A stretch of 10,807 nucleotides of DNA from JBFEUI01 sp041547565 (lineage in GTDB: Bacteria; Pseudomonadota; Gammaproteobacteria; Thiohalomonadales; Thiohalomonadaceae), in assembly GCA_041547565.1 (NCBI GenBank), contig JBFEUI010000095.1, positions 1 through 10,807 on the forward strand, written 5' to 3'. Of this stretch, positions 1-7,520 are shown in pieces. Under the pieces are notes generated by a model. That model had not been told where the DNA came from. It worked only from the letters and a program-made list of their open reading frames with translations, and searched no databases. How positions within the stretch are numbered: the first letter of the stretch is position 1; every line of letters begins with the position of its first letter. The translations under genes were made by a program, and so were the position numbers.

Positions 1-593
1 ATGCGCGCCACCTCGTCCGGTGAGTGGCTGACATACAGTAGCGGGATATCCAGCTCATCGTGCAGCGATTCCAGGTAGGGCATGATCGCCTGCTTGTGTG
101 CCTGATCGAGCGCCGACAGCGGCTCGTCCATCAGCAGCAGCCGCGGGCTGACCGCCAGTGCGCGGGCGATCGCCACCCGCTGGCGCTCGCCGCCGGACAG
201 CTGAGCGGGTTTGCGTGCCAGCAGGTGGCCGATACCCAGCAGCTCGATGGCGGTGTTGAGGGCGATCCGGCGCTCGCCCGCCGTGATGCGCTTGAGGCCG
301 TACTCCAGGTTGCGCTGCACGTTCAGGTGGGGGAACAGGCTGGCTTCCTGAAACACGTAGCCGAGCGGGCGACGGTGGGGCGGGACGAAGGTGTCCGCGT
401 CCTGCCACAGGCTGTCGCCCACCTGCATATAGCCGTCATCGCAGCGCTCCAGTCCGGCGATGGCCCGCAGCAACGTGGTCTTGCCGCAGCCGGAGGGGCC
501 GAACACCGCGGTGACGCCGCGGGCCGGCAGTGCCATCTCCACATCCAGCGTGAAATCCCGCCGTGTAATCCTGAAGCGTGCGGCAATCGTCAC
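1..593 (-). CDS. modC: Molybdate ABC transporter ATPase ModC (3' end cut by window edge)
   Basis: This is the cytoplasmic ATPase that powers molybdate import through the ModB permease. About 197 codons are visible. Walker A (GPSGCGKTT) lies at about residues 32-40, the Q-loop at about F81-Q82, the ABC signature LSGGERQRV at about 132-140, Walker B LLLMDEP at about 152-158, and the switch histidine in YVSHS near residue 190. Full ModC proteins are usually about 350-360 residues, with a C-terminal molybdate-binding TOBE/MOP domain. That part would lie beyond base 1 and cannot be judged. The chosen start is GTG at 593-591, which shares four bases (GTGA) with the modB stop and so implies translational coupling. 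The substrate call rests on the modA and modB neighbours and the ModE-type regulator. A sulfate or iron ATPase would look similar over this half. Confidence 0.93.
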   Translation of the reverse strand, partial: MTIAARFRITRRDFTLDVEMALPARGVTAVFGPSGCGKTTLLRAIAGLERCDDGYMQVGDSLWQDADTFVPPHRRPLGYVFQEASLFPHLNVQRNLEYGLKRITAGERRIALNTAIELLGIGHLLARKPAQLSGGERQRVAIARALAVSPRLLLMDEPLSALDQAHKQAIMPYLESLHDELDIPLLYVSHSPDEVAR

Positions 594-1273
594 GGCTGCA
601 CCACCGCAAAGCGCCGGTTCAGGGCGTATACTGTGAGCAGCAGTATGAAGGAGAGCAGCAGCAGGCCGCCGGAGAGCCAGTGCGCCTGGCCGTACTCCAG
701 TGCCTCGACATGGTCGTAGATGGCGATGGAGAGCACCTGGGTCTCGCCGGGGATGTTGCCGCCGATCATCAGCACCACACCGAACTCCCCCACGGTGTGG
801 GCGAAGCCGAGCACCGCGGCGGTGAGAAAACCGGGGCGTGCCAGTGGTACCGCGACGGTGAAAAAGCGGTCCAGCGGAGAGGCGCGCAGCGTCGCGGCCA
901 CCTCCAGCGGGCGCGGACCGATGGCACTGAAGGCGCCTTGCAGCGGCTGCACCACAAACGGCATGGAGTAGAACACCGAGCCGATCACCAGACCGGTGAA
1001 GCTGAAGGCCAGCGGCTGGCCGCCAAGCCACACCATCAGCCCCCCCAGCGGGCCGTGCGGGCCCAGCGCGATCAGCAGGTAGAAGCCAAGCACCGTCGGC
1101 GGCAGCACCAGCGGCATGGCGATGAGCGCCTCCAGCAGATACCTGAAGCGCCAGCGCGTGCATGCCAGCCACCAGGCGAGAGGGGTGCCGAGCAGCAGCA
1201 GGATCACGGTGGTCAGCCCGGCAAGCTTGAGTGTGATCCACAATGCACCCAGGTCGGCAGCGTCCGGCATCAC
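590..1273 (-). CDS. modB: Molybdate ABC transporter permease ModB
   Basis: This is the inner-membrane permease of the molybdate importer, 227 residues, the usual size for ModB. Several hydrophobic segments are visible, at about residues 12-37, 48-70, 88-110, 150-170 and 198-217, consistent with a five-helix permease. The cytoplasmic EAA loop that contacts the ATPase is at about 124-146 (EVAATLRASPLDRFFTVAVP). Two starts are possible: GTG at 1273, which overlaps the modA stop as GTGA, or ATG at 1270, which shares one base with that stop (TGATG). They differ by one residue. The stop overlaps the modC start. The close packing with modA and modC supports one transcript and one complex. Confidence 0.95.
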   Translation of the reverse strand: MMPDAADLGALWITLKLAGLTTVILLLLGTPLAWWLACTRWRFRYLLEALIAMPLVLPPTVLGFYLLIALGPHGPLGGLMVWLGGQPLAFSFTGLVIGSVFYSMPFVVQPLQGAFSAIGPRPLEVAATLRASPLDRFFTVAVPLARPGFLTAAVLGFAHTVGEFGVVLMIGGNIPGETQVLSIAIYDHVEALEYGQAHWLSGGLLLLSFILLLTVYALNRRFAVVQP

Positions 1274-2034
1274 GGTGCCCCGTAGCCGAAGCCGAGAATG
1301 ATCGAGCGCGCCTCACTGCCCTGCACAAAGGCGAGAAACGCGCGCGCCTCGGGGCTGCCGCGCAGCAACACGGCCTGCTGCTCGATGGGGGTGTAGAGCG
1401 CGGCGGGGATGTCCCAGACAGAACCGCTCACGGCCTGCCCGGGGCGCTTGAGCTGCGAGTAGGCGACAAAGCCCAGCTCGGCATTGCCCGCCCGCACAAA
1501 CTGAAACGCCTGGCCGATGTTCTCGCCCCGCACCATGCGCCCCTGCAGCGAGGCCCACACCCCTTGTGCCTGCAGCACCTGCTGCGCCGCCATGCCGTAG
1601 GGGGCGAGCTTCGGATTGGCCAGAGCCAGGTGGCGGAAGTCGCCGCGCTGCAACACCTTCCCCGCCTCATCCACGTAGCCGGGTGCGGGACTCCACAACA
1701 CCAGTTTTCCCAGTGCGTAGGTGAAGCGGCTGCCGGCGACGGCATCACCTTCGGCCTCCAGCAGGCGGGGGCGCCTGGTGTCGGCGGCAAAGAACAGATC
1801 GAACGGCGCACCGTGTTTGATCTGGGCGTAGTGTTTGCCGGTCGAGCCGGGGATGAGCGTCACCCGGTGGGAGCTGGAGGCCTCGAAGCGCTCGGCAATG
1901 TGCCGGATGGCTTCGATAAAATTGCTCGCCACCGCAATGCGGATCTCATCGGCGTATGACGGCCCCGCGGCCGCCAGCAACAGTGCCGGTAGCAGAAGGT
2001 GTAACGGGAATCGGGATCGACGAAACAGGCACAT
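1270..2034 (-). CDS. modA: Periplasmic molybdate-binding protein ModA
   Basis: This is the periplasmic solute-binding protein that captures molybdate, and possibly tungstate, for ModBC. It has 254 residues, about the family norm. The N-terminus is a Sec signal peptide: basic MCLFRRSR, a hydrophobic core of about residues 10-23, and a likely type I cleavage after SYA (A28), giving a mature start of DEIRIAVASN. No lipobox cysteine is present. Family-typical stretches include AVASNFIEA (with the oxyanion-contacting serine), GSTGKHYAQIKHGAPFDLFF, the TYALGKLVLWS segment and, further on, GNAELGFVAYSQ. The gene starts with ATG at 2034, six bases after the upstream regulator's stop. It ends with a TGA inside the start of modB. 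Tungstate-selective relatives (WtpA/TupA) have different signature regions, so molybdate is the better call. Confidence 0.94.
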   Translation of the reverse strand: MCLFRRSRFPLHLLLPALLLAAAGPSYADEIRIAVASNFIEAIRHIAERFEASSSHRVTLIPGSTGKHYAQIKHGAPFDLFFAADTRRPRLLEAEGDAVAGSRFTYALGKLVLWSPAPGYVDEAGKVLQRGDFRHLALANPKLAPYGMAAQQVLQAQGVWASLQGRMVRGENIGQAFQFVRAGNAELGFVAYSQLKRPGQAVSGSVWDIPAALYTPIEQQAVLLRGSPEARAFLAFVQGSEARSIILGFGYGAP

Positions 2035-2040
2035 GGCGAT

Positions 2041-2385
2041 TCAGCTCAAATCGAGTTTTTGCGTGCGTTCGTCGATAAACGCCTTGAAGTCGCGGTAGGC
2101 CGACCAGAAGCAGGCAATCGCCCGCTCCCCCGCCTCAGTGAGGACGGCACCGCCGCCGCCGCGGCCGCCGGTGCTCTTCTCCACCACCGGGCATCGGCTC
2201 TGGCGGTTCATCGAGTCGACCAGCTTCCAGGCATGACGGTAGGACATCTCCATCGAGCGGGCCGCCGCCGTGATGGAGCCGTGTTCGCGGATGCGCTCGA
2301 GCAGCACCACGCGGCCGTAGCCGAGGAAGGTGCCCTCGGGTCCTTCGATCCAGACCCGGCCGTGCAGGCGATAGCGTTGCGTCAT
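2041..2385 (-). CDS. ModE-type regulator, DNA-binding domain only
   Basis: This small winged-helix regulator of 114 residues matches the N-terminal LysR-like half of ModE. Helix-turn-helix residues run from about 36 to 58 (starting GSITAAARSM), followed by a glycine-rich wing at about 72-81 (STGGRGGGGAVLT) that is typical of ModE. E. coli ModE is about 262 residues and carries a C-terminal pair of MOP domains that bind molybdate. Here the protein ends soon after the last helix (FKAFIDERTQ), so no molybdate-sensing domain is present. Stand-alone ModE-N proteins are known as a family, but how they sense metal is generally unclear. The gene is first in the mod operon, six bases ahead of modA, behind a palindromic operator candidate, so autoregulation of the operon is likely. 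The start is ATG at 2385. I see no strong Shine-Dalgarno sequence before it. Confidence 0.88.
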   Translation of the reverse strand: MTQRYRLHGRVWIEGPEGTFLGYGRVVLLERIREHGSITAAARSMEMSYRHAWKLVDSMNRQSRCPVVEKSTGGRGGGGAVLTEAGERAIACFWSAYRDFKAFIDERTQKLDLS

Positions 2386-2415
2386 ATGAAGTCAGCCGTG
2401 GATGTTACAGCGCAA

Positions 2416-2441
2416 GCGTAATGCACAGCGGAACATAACGC
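2416..2441 (-). promoter_or_regulatory. Candidate ModE operator upstream of the mod operon
   Basis: On the minus strand GCGTTATG is followed by ten bases and then CATTACGC, an inverted repeat with seven of eight arm positions matching. It ends about 31 bp before the regulator's ATG. The inner 24 bp run from CGTTATGTT to GCATTACG. From memory this has the same length and end sequences as the E. coli modA operator, which begins CGTTATATT and ends ACATAACG. A weak sigma-70 pair, TTGCGT with 17 bases to TACGCT, would place the operator across the promoter and fit repression. The promoter pair is speculative; the palindrome is directly visible. Confidence 0.62.
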
Positions 2442-2502
2442 AAGGGCACGGATAACGCCGGAAGACCGGTTGAATGCAAAAGATTCCGCTAGTTCTTTTC
2501 TC

Positions 2503-4053
<1,551 letters not shown>

Positions 4054-4062
4054 TCTGCACTA

Positions 4063-4110
4063 CTCCCTGGGAGGCGATCTCCCCGGTGGTACCGGGAAAG
4101 CGTGATCGCC
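4063..4110 (-). promoter_or_regulatory. Structured 5' leader of the diguanylate cyclase, possible RNA switch
   Basis: Read on the minus strand, GGCGATC (4110-4104) pairs with GATCGCC (4079-4073). This encloses an inner hairpin of CCCGGT (4096-4091), loop ACC and ACCGGG (4087-4082). Immediately after comes CTCCC (4073-4069), then A, then GGGAG (4067-4063). The last is the only good Shine-Dalgarno candidate for the TTG start, nine bases further on. CTCCC can pair with that GGGAG, or instead with an upstream GGGGAG (4084-4079) that forms part of the two stems, so alternative folds that expose or hide the ribosome site can be drawn. I do not recognise a known riboswitch class. The pairings are visible in the sequence; regulation is inferred. 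Confidence 0.45.
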
Positions 4111-4150
4111 TGTTTCGCAACATGACCTGTTCCAATGCGGGCCTTTTCCG

Positions 4151-4156
4151 AGTATA
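4151..4156 (-). promoter_or_regulatory. Possible -10 element for the diguanylate cyclase
   Basis: TATACT on the minus strand matches five of six positions of the sigma-70 -10 consensus. It would give a leader of about 90 bases containing the hairpins described at 4063-4110. No convincing -35 hexamer lies at the right distance, so this is weak. Confidence 0.25.
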
Positions 4157-4159
4157 AGC

Positions 4160-4402
4160 CAAATCGGTGCGTATAACCGAAAGGCGCATACCAGCGTATT
4201 GCTACCGTTTCTTTGAATGGTGAAAAAGGTCACAAATTGAAGTAGTACGCTTAGCACAAAGAGCGGGCGCAAAACACGCACGTGCCCCTGCATGGTATGA
4301 CTGGCGGCACGCTAGTGATCCATTTGCCGCTTGGATGCCGAGCACCCTCTGGGCGAACGAATCTCTAACCGCCTTGGTGGCGAGAGTGTGATGCGAGAGG
4401 AA
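4160..4402. other. Non-coding stretch between the small membrane protein gene and the cyclase leader
   Basis: I see no credible gene here. A 77-codon minus-strand reading frame (4060-4293) has one hydrophobic stretch but ends in residues encoded by the structured cyclase leader, and it has no family resemblance. The sequence is more AT-rich around 4190-4260 than its surroundings, as expected for upstream promoter DNA. I could not identify a terminator after the small membrane protein gene. Confidence 0.5.
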
Positions 4403-4672
4403 TTAAGCGCTTTTCCCGCGCGCGAGTTTCCCGTGTTTTTTCAAGAGAGGAAAAAGGGCGAGGAACTGCCATATCTCGATGGCCACACCGGAAAGCAGCA
4501 GGGCCGCCACGATGGTCTGGTCATCGAGCAGCGGGTGGAAGGCGTTGCCGTTTGCGCCAAACATGCCATAGAGTCCGAGCCCCAGAAAGATCGCTCCGGG
4601 TGCGGCCAAAATATGAATCTTGATAATTTGCTTCTTGGTGTCGATTAATTCTCTATTTCTATCCGGATTCAT
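4403..4672 (-). CDS. Small two-helix membrane protein of unknown function
   Basis: This 89-residue protein has a charged N-terminus (MNPDRNRELIDTKKQ) and two hydrophobic segments at about residues 21-39 and 53-77. They are separated by a short polar loop (GANGNAFHPLLDDQ), and the C-terminal tail is basic (KKHGKLARGKSA). The basic tail and N-terminal lysines suggest that both ends face the cytoplasm. I do not recognise a named family. The start is ATG at 4672, preceded by AGAGG with nine bases of spacing, which makes a real gene likely. It lies between the glycosyltransferase-like gene and the diguanylate cyclase, all in the same direction. A role with either is only suggested by position. Confidence 0.72.
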   Translation of the reverse strand: MNPDRNRELIDTKKQIIKIHILAAPGAIFLGLGLYGMFGANGNAFHPLLDDQTIVAALLLSGVAIEIWQFLALFPLLKKHGKLARGKSA

Positions 4673-4721
4673 CGAATTATCCCTCTACCCTTTGTGCCGT
4701 CACATCGGCGATGAAGTGCTG

Positions 4722-4778
4722 AAAAAGGCGCCCAAAGAGCGGAGCGGTGAAATCGCCGACTGTGTGTCCCAGGCGCCT
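4722..4778 (-). terminator. Possible terminator after the TPR-glycosyltransferase gene
   Basis: On the minus strand, beginning about 13 bases after the stop codon, AGGCGCC (4778-4772) can pair with GGCGCCT (4732-4726), and the second arm runs straight into a T tract. The loop is long, about 39 bases, though part of it can fold further. The arm GGCGCC is self-complementary, so other pairings are possible. A plausible but non-classical intrinsic terminator. Confidence 0.33.
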
Positions 4779-4790
4779 GCAACCTGCGTG

Positions 4791-5933
4791 TCAGCGGCTA
4801 TTGTTGCCTGTAGCAGGGGCAGGGTGCAAACGTGGCAGGCCGAAACCGATGGGAACCCTCTCCTGGGTGGGGTGGGCGGGAGGCGGCCTGGTGTTCCTGA
4901 GCGAATAGTACCTGTCGTGTGCCAGGGTGATATTGCGGATGCGTGGCCAGATCTGCAGGCGCAGGAAGTGCTGATCGGCGAAGCGGGTGTTGGCTGTTTT
5001 CAGAAACGCCCTGATCAACGGTTCGAGCGGTGGTAACACACCGGTGCGTCCGCCCCATAGTCCCGCCATGATGGGTTCCATGTGATTGGGGTGGTCGCGC
5101 ATGATATGAAAGGGGAAGCCCGATTCAAGCCACTGTTCGACCGCCAGGCGTTCGCGGATGGTGAAGGGGGAATCCACGTCACGTACCATGACAAAATCTA
5201 CGTTCGGATCATCGAAGGCGAGAAAGCGCCAGAACAGCCCGCTCCAGTTTTGTGAGGCTTTTGACACCACGCCGATTTGCGCATTCAGGCGCTTTAACGT
5301 GTTCAGACACGGTTGCGGCACGTCCGGCGCACAGTAGAAACGGCACTTCCACTCCGGGTAGATCGCCAGTGCCATGGCCGCAACGGCGATGGCGCTTTCA
5401 TGGTAATAGGGATCAACACCAAACAGGCTGAAGGCAATAATATTCCGTTCCGGGCTGCGGGCATCGAATTTGGCCGAACGGGGCGATGGCAAAGGCGCTA
5501 CCGGCTGGCGGCACGCCACGCGGTCAGCGGTTTCCAGACATCTCTGTCCATTCACAACCGCCTCCTCAAAGCGACCCAGATCGTTACAGGTCATGGCGAT
5601 GAGGGCCAGGGCATCGAGGTTTTCGGACTCGAGCTGCGTTGCGGCCTGAAAGCAGCTCAGGGCCGCATCAAAGAACTGGTGTGTGCGCAGCATGCGCCCG
5701 AAGTCGATCTCGGTTTGGGCACTGCTTCCGAGTGTGCGCGCCTGTCTAAGCTGGCCAAGCGCCTCATCGTTCTTGCCATCCTTGAGATAGCCATAGGCCA
5801 GAAGCCGGTGGACATCGGGCACATCAGTGCCTGCGTGAATAAGGTTGAGCAGTGCTGAAATGGCACCCTTCCTTTCACCCCGGTCTATGCGCAATCTGAG
5901 ATGCTCAAGAATGTTGGTGCTGCTATGTGCCAT
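4791..5933 (-). CDS. TPR-repeat protein with C-terminal glycosyltransferase-like domain
   Basis: The N-terminal part of this 380-residue protein, at about 25-140, is a run of helical TPR-like repeats (for example LLAYGYLKDGKNDEALGQLRQA and ALALIAMTCNDLGRFEEAV). From about 164 it changes to a beta-alpha domain beginning NIIAFSLFGVDPYYHESA. That domain has RDVDS (251-255), a DxD-type motif that binds metal and nucleotide-sugar in GT-A glycosyltransferases, and FHIMRDHPNHMEPIMAGLWGGR at about 275-296. These sequences recall bacterial glycosyltransferase-like proteins whose domain includes RDxDS and RDHPxH motifs, but donor and acceptor are unknown. There is no signal peptide or membrane helix, so it is probably cytoplasmic. 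It starts with ATG at 5933, which is weakly supported by a ribosome site. Its position between c-di-GMP degrading and producing genes suggests, without proof, a role in a surface glycan or appendage modification. Confidence 0.75.
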   Translation of the reverse strand: MAHSSTNILEHLRLRIDRGERKGAISALLNLIHAGTDVPDVHRLLAYGYLKDGKNDEALGQLRQARTLGSSAQTEIDFGRMLRTHQFFDAALSCFQAATQLESENLDALALIAMTCNDLGRFEEAVVNGQRCLETADRVACRQPVAPLPSPRSAKFDARSPERNIIAFSLFGVDPYYHESAIAVAAMALAIYPEWKCRFYCAPDVPQPCLNTLKRLNAQIGVVSKASQNWSGLFWRFLAFDDPNVDFVMVRDVDSPFTIRERLAVEQWLESGFPFHIMRDHPNHMEPIMAGLWGGRTGVLPPLEPLIRAFLKTANTRFADQHFLRLQIWPRIRNITLAHDRYYSLRNTRPPPAHPTQERVPIGFGLPRLHPAPATGNNSR

Positions 5934-6071
5934 GGTGTTGCACCCGATGGTTGTGACGGCCAGAGGCAGGAAATAGAAAGGAACAGTGTAAAAATTAGCA
6001 CACGCACCGCGATAAACATGGCCGCTACCTGCACAGGGCCGACTGCAACAAGGATGTTAAAAAGTGGCGTG
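5934..6071. other. Gap between the HD-GYP and TPR-glycosyltransferase genes
   Basis: This 138-bp spacer has AT-rich patches on the minus strand (for example GCTAATTTTTACACTG) that could hold a promoter for the downstream gene. I cannot align a convincing -35/-10 pair. A 90-codon minus-strand reading frame crossing it (5885-6157) overlaps both neighbours and has no support. Confidence 0.4.
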
Positions 6072-7367
6072 TCAGGTGTTGCGGCTTCCGGGGCGTTCGG
6101 GAAACAGCTCCAGGGAGGCTTGGTTGTGTTGCGGGTCATTGCCGCCAGCGATATCAAAGCATGGCTGGGCGTGCTCCCGCACCAGGTTTACAATCTCGTT
6201 GTCGAGCTTGCCCGAGTCGACCATTTCGTCAAGGATCTCCAGCACCTGCTCCAGCGCCATGCCGTCGCGGTAGGGGCGCACCTGAACCAGCGCCTGAAAG
6301 ATGTCGGCCACTGCGATGATGCGTGCCTCGATACACAGCTCGCGTTCTTTGGGGTGAAACGGATAGCCGGCGCCGTTTAGCCCCTCGTGATGAAAGGCTG
6401 CCCACTGTGCCAACTCGCCAAGCCCCTTGATGTGGCGCAGGATCTCGTAGGTTTCATAGCTGTGCTGGTTCATGATGGAGCGTTCAGCCGGATTGAGCGG
6501 ACCGGGTTTTTCAAGGATATTGTCTGGCATGTGGAGCTTGCCCAGGTCATGCAGCAGACCTGCGATCTCCACCTTCTCGCACTGTTCGGGGGGCAGGCCA
6601 TGGCACTCGGCAAGGTATTTGGCCAGATCGGCAACCCTGACCGAGTGTTGTGCGGTAAACGGGCTTTTCTGGTCGACGATGTAGGACATAATCAGCGACA
6701 ACTGCTTGAGTTGCGGCAGGCTGAGTGTATTGTTGCTCTCAATCAGTCCCATATCGAAGGTGTAGCGCGTGATATGGCGATCCTCCAGGGCGATCCAGAA
6801 TGCCTCCGACTGATCAACGTAGTGCAGTGCATCGACAAGCGCGGGGGCGAAAAAGCTACCGGAATAAGCGGCAATCGACTTTACGATCTCGTCCTTGGCA
6901 AGCAGGATATCGCTGCCGTAATGCGGTGCGGCCATGACATCGACGCGGTCGGAGATGAAGATCAGGTTCGCCATGCGCGCATCCTGTGCGCTGATGTCAT
7001 GCAGACCGAGTTCGTTCCACGGTGTGTGATGGTGCAGGATAGGGGTGGCAAACTGCGACAGGGGCGCAAAGTCCTTTAACAGGCGAAAACCGATTTCACA
7101 ATGAATGTGGGCATCATGCCAGTCGAAGTGGTTGGCAAGGTTGCTGTGCATCTGCTCCGTGGATACGCCGCAGTCGTGCAGCAGGCCGAGATCAAATGAA
7201 AACTGCTTGTCCTGCTCGCTGTAGCCGAGGGCGTGCGCCAACTGGCTGGCGATATAGCCGACCCGCTTGCCGTGGTTGGTGTCGTTCATGCCGACCAGTG
7301 AGACCGCGGATTCGATGGCGAGAATCATCTGGCGCAGATCGATGTCAAGTACAAAATCAGAAGACAT
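6072..7367 (-). CDS. Tandem HD-domain protein with C-terminal HD-GYP c-di-GMP phosphodiesterase
   Basis: This is a soluble protein of 431 residues with two HD-superfamily domains and no membrane helix. The C-terminal one, at about 225-400, is a canonical HD-GYP domain: H241, H273-D274 (GLLHDLGKL), H302, H326-H327-E328 and GYP at 334-336 (HHEGLNGAGYP), and D355. Such enzymes hydrolyse c-di-GMP to pGpG or GMP using a two- or three-metal centre, so activity is expected. The N-terminal domain, at about 25-200, repeats the ligand pattern with H32, H64-D65 (GLLHDCGVS), H89, H113-H114 and D140 but lacks GYP. It may be a regulatory or divergent catalytic copy. There is no receiver, PAS or GAF domain, so the N-terminal HD copy takes the place of the usual input. 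The start is ATG at 7367 with only a weak ribosome site. The gene lies two genes upstream of a diguanylate cyclase in the same direction. Confidence 0.92.
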   Translation of the reverse strand: MSSDFVLDIDLRQMILAIESAVSLVGMNDTNHGKRVGYIASQLAHALGYSEQDKQFSFDLGLLHDCGVSTEQMHSNLANHFDWHDAHIHCEIGFRLLKDFAPLSQFATPILHHHTPWNELGLHDISAQDARMANLIFISDRVDVMAAPHYGSDILLAKDEIVKSIAAYSGSFFAPALVDALHYVDQSEAFWIALEDRHITRYTFDMGLIESNNTLSLPQLKQLSLIMSYIVDQKSPFTAQHSVRVADLAKYLAECHGLPPEQCEKVEIAGLLHDLGKLHMPDNILEKPGPLNPAERSIMNQHSYETYEILRHIKGLGELAQWAAFHHEGLNGAGYPFHPKERELCIEARIIAVADIFQALVQVRPYRDGMALEQVLEILDEMVDSGKLDNEIVNLVREHAQPCFDIAGGNDPQHNQASLELFPERPGSRNT

Positions 7368-7384
7368 AGGATACCGGGTCAGAT

Positions 7385-7428
7385 CACAGATAACGCTGAT
7401 GTACTAGATAATATACTAGTTATCCGTG
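7385..7428. promoter_or_regulatory. AT-rich inverted repeat upstream of the HD-GYP gene
   Basis: CACAGATAAC (7385-7394) and GTTATCCGTG (7419-7428) are inverted copies matching at nine of ten positions, with 24 bases between them. A second inverted pair, ACTAG and CTAGT (7403-7407 and 7416-7420), lies inside. The centre contains -10-like hexamers on both strands (GATAAT and TATACT on plus, TATATT and TATTAT on minus). It sits 18-61 bp upstream of the HD-GYP start and looks like a promoter with an operator. The regulator is unknown. Confidence 0.42.
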
Positions 7429-7448
7429 GTTAAAAGGAGGGATATTTA

Positions 7449-7493
7449 GTGTCTGATATTTGGGGTTACCCATGTATTAAATCGCGGTGGTAG
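7449..7493 (+). CDS. Tiny plus-strand ORF with strong ribosome binding site (speculative)
   Basis: AAGGAGGG (7434-7441) is followed after seven bases by GTG and 13 further sense codons ending in TAG, encoding MSDIWGYPCIKSRW. The spacing and the near-perfect Shine-Dalgarno match are striking for the only plus-strand candidate in the window. -10-like hexamers lie upstream in the inverted repeat at 7385-7428. The peptide resembles nothing I know, has no hydrophobic segment, and may be chance. The 45 bases lie between two minus-strand genes and overlap neither. Confidence 0.2.
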   Translation: MSDIWGYPCIKSRW

Positions 7494-7520
7494 TGCCGTG
7501 CGCAGTCCGCTCGACGAGCG

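Noticed and set aside
60..1285. Long plus-strand reading frames opposite modC and modB (60-719 and 578-1285)
   Set aside because: They mirror the real minus-strand genes in GC-rich DNA, lack family resemblance and are rich in low-complexity Q, R, A and H. The minus-strand frames carry full family motifs.
2150..2177. GC-rich near-palindrome of CCG repeats inside the ModE-type gene
   Set aside because: It encodes the glycine-rich wing that is normal for ModE DNA-binding domains, so coding constraint explains it.
2478..2499. AAAAGA/TCTTTT inverted repeat after the cyclase stop as a terminator
   Set aside because: The stem is six mostly A-T pairs around a ten-base loop, too weak for an intrinsic terminator. 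It lies where mod promoter elements are expected.
4054..4160. Cyclase leader as a known c-di-GMP-I (GEMM) or molybdenum cofactor riboswitch
   Set aside because: The conserved GEMM loop sequences and receptor are not present, and I cannot align the Moco motif. It is kept only as an unclassified structured leader.
4060..4293. 77-codon minus-strand frame with one hydrophobic stretch upstream of the cyclase
   Set aside because: Its last part is the structured leader and Shine-Dalgarno region of the cyclase. It has no family resemblance, and the hydrophobic part comes from AT-rich promoter-like DNA.
5885..6157. 90-codon minus-strand frame spanning the gap between the HD-GYP and TPR-glycosyltransferase genes
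   Set aside because: It overlaps the coding ends of both neighbours in another frame, and has no motif or ribosome site.
7508..7520. CGCTC-GAC-GAGCG inverted repeat directly after the bioD stop as a terminator
   Set aside because: The stem is only 5 bp and no T tract follows on the minus strand, so it does not meet the usual pattern of an intrinsic terminator.
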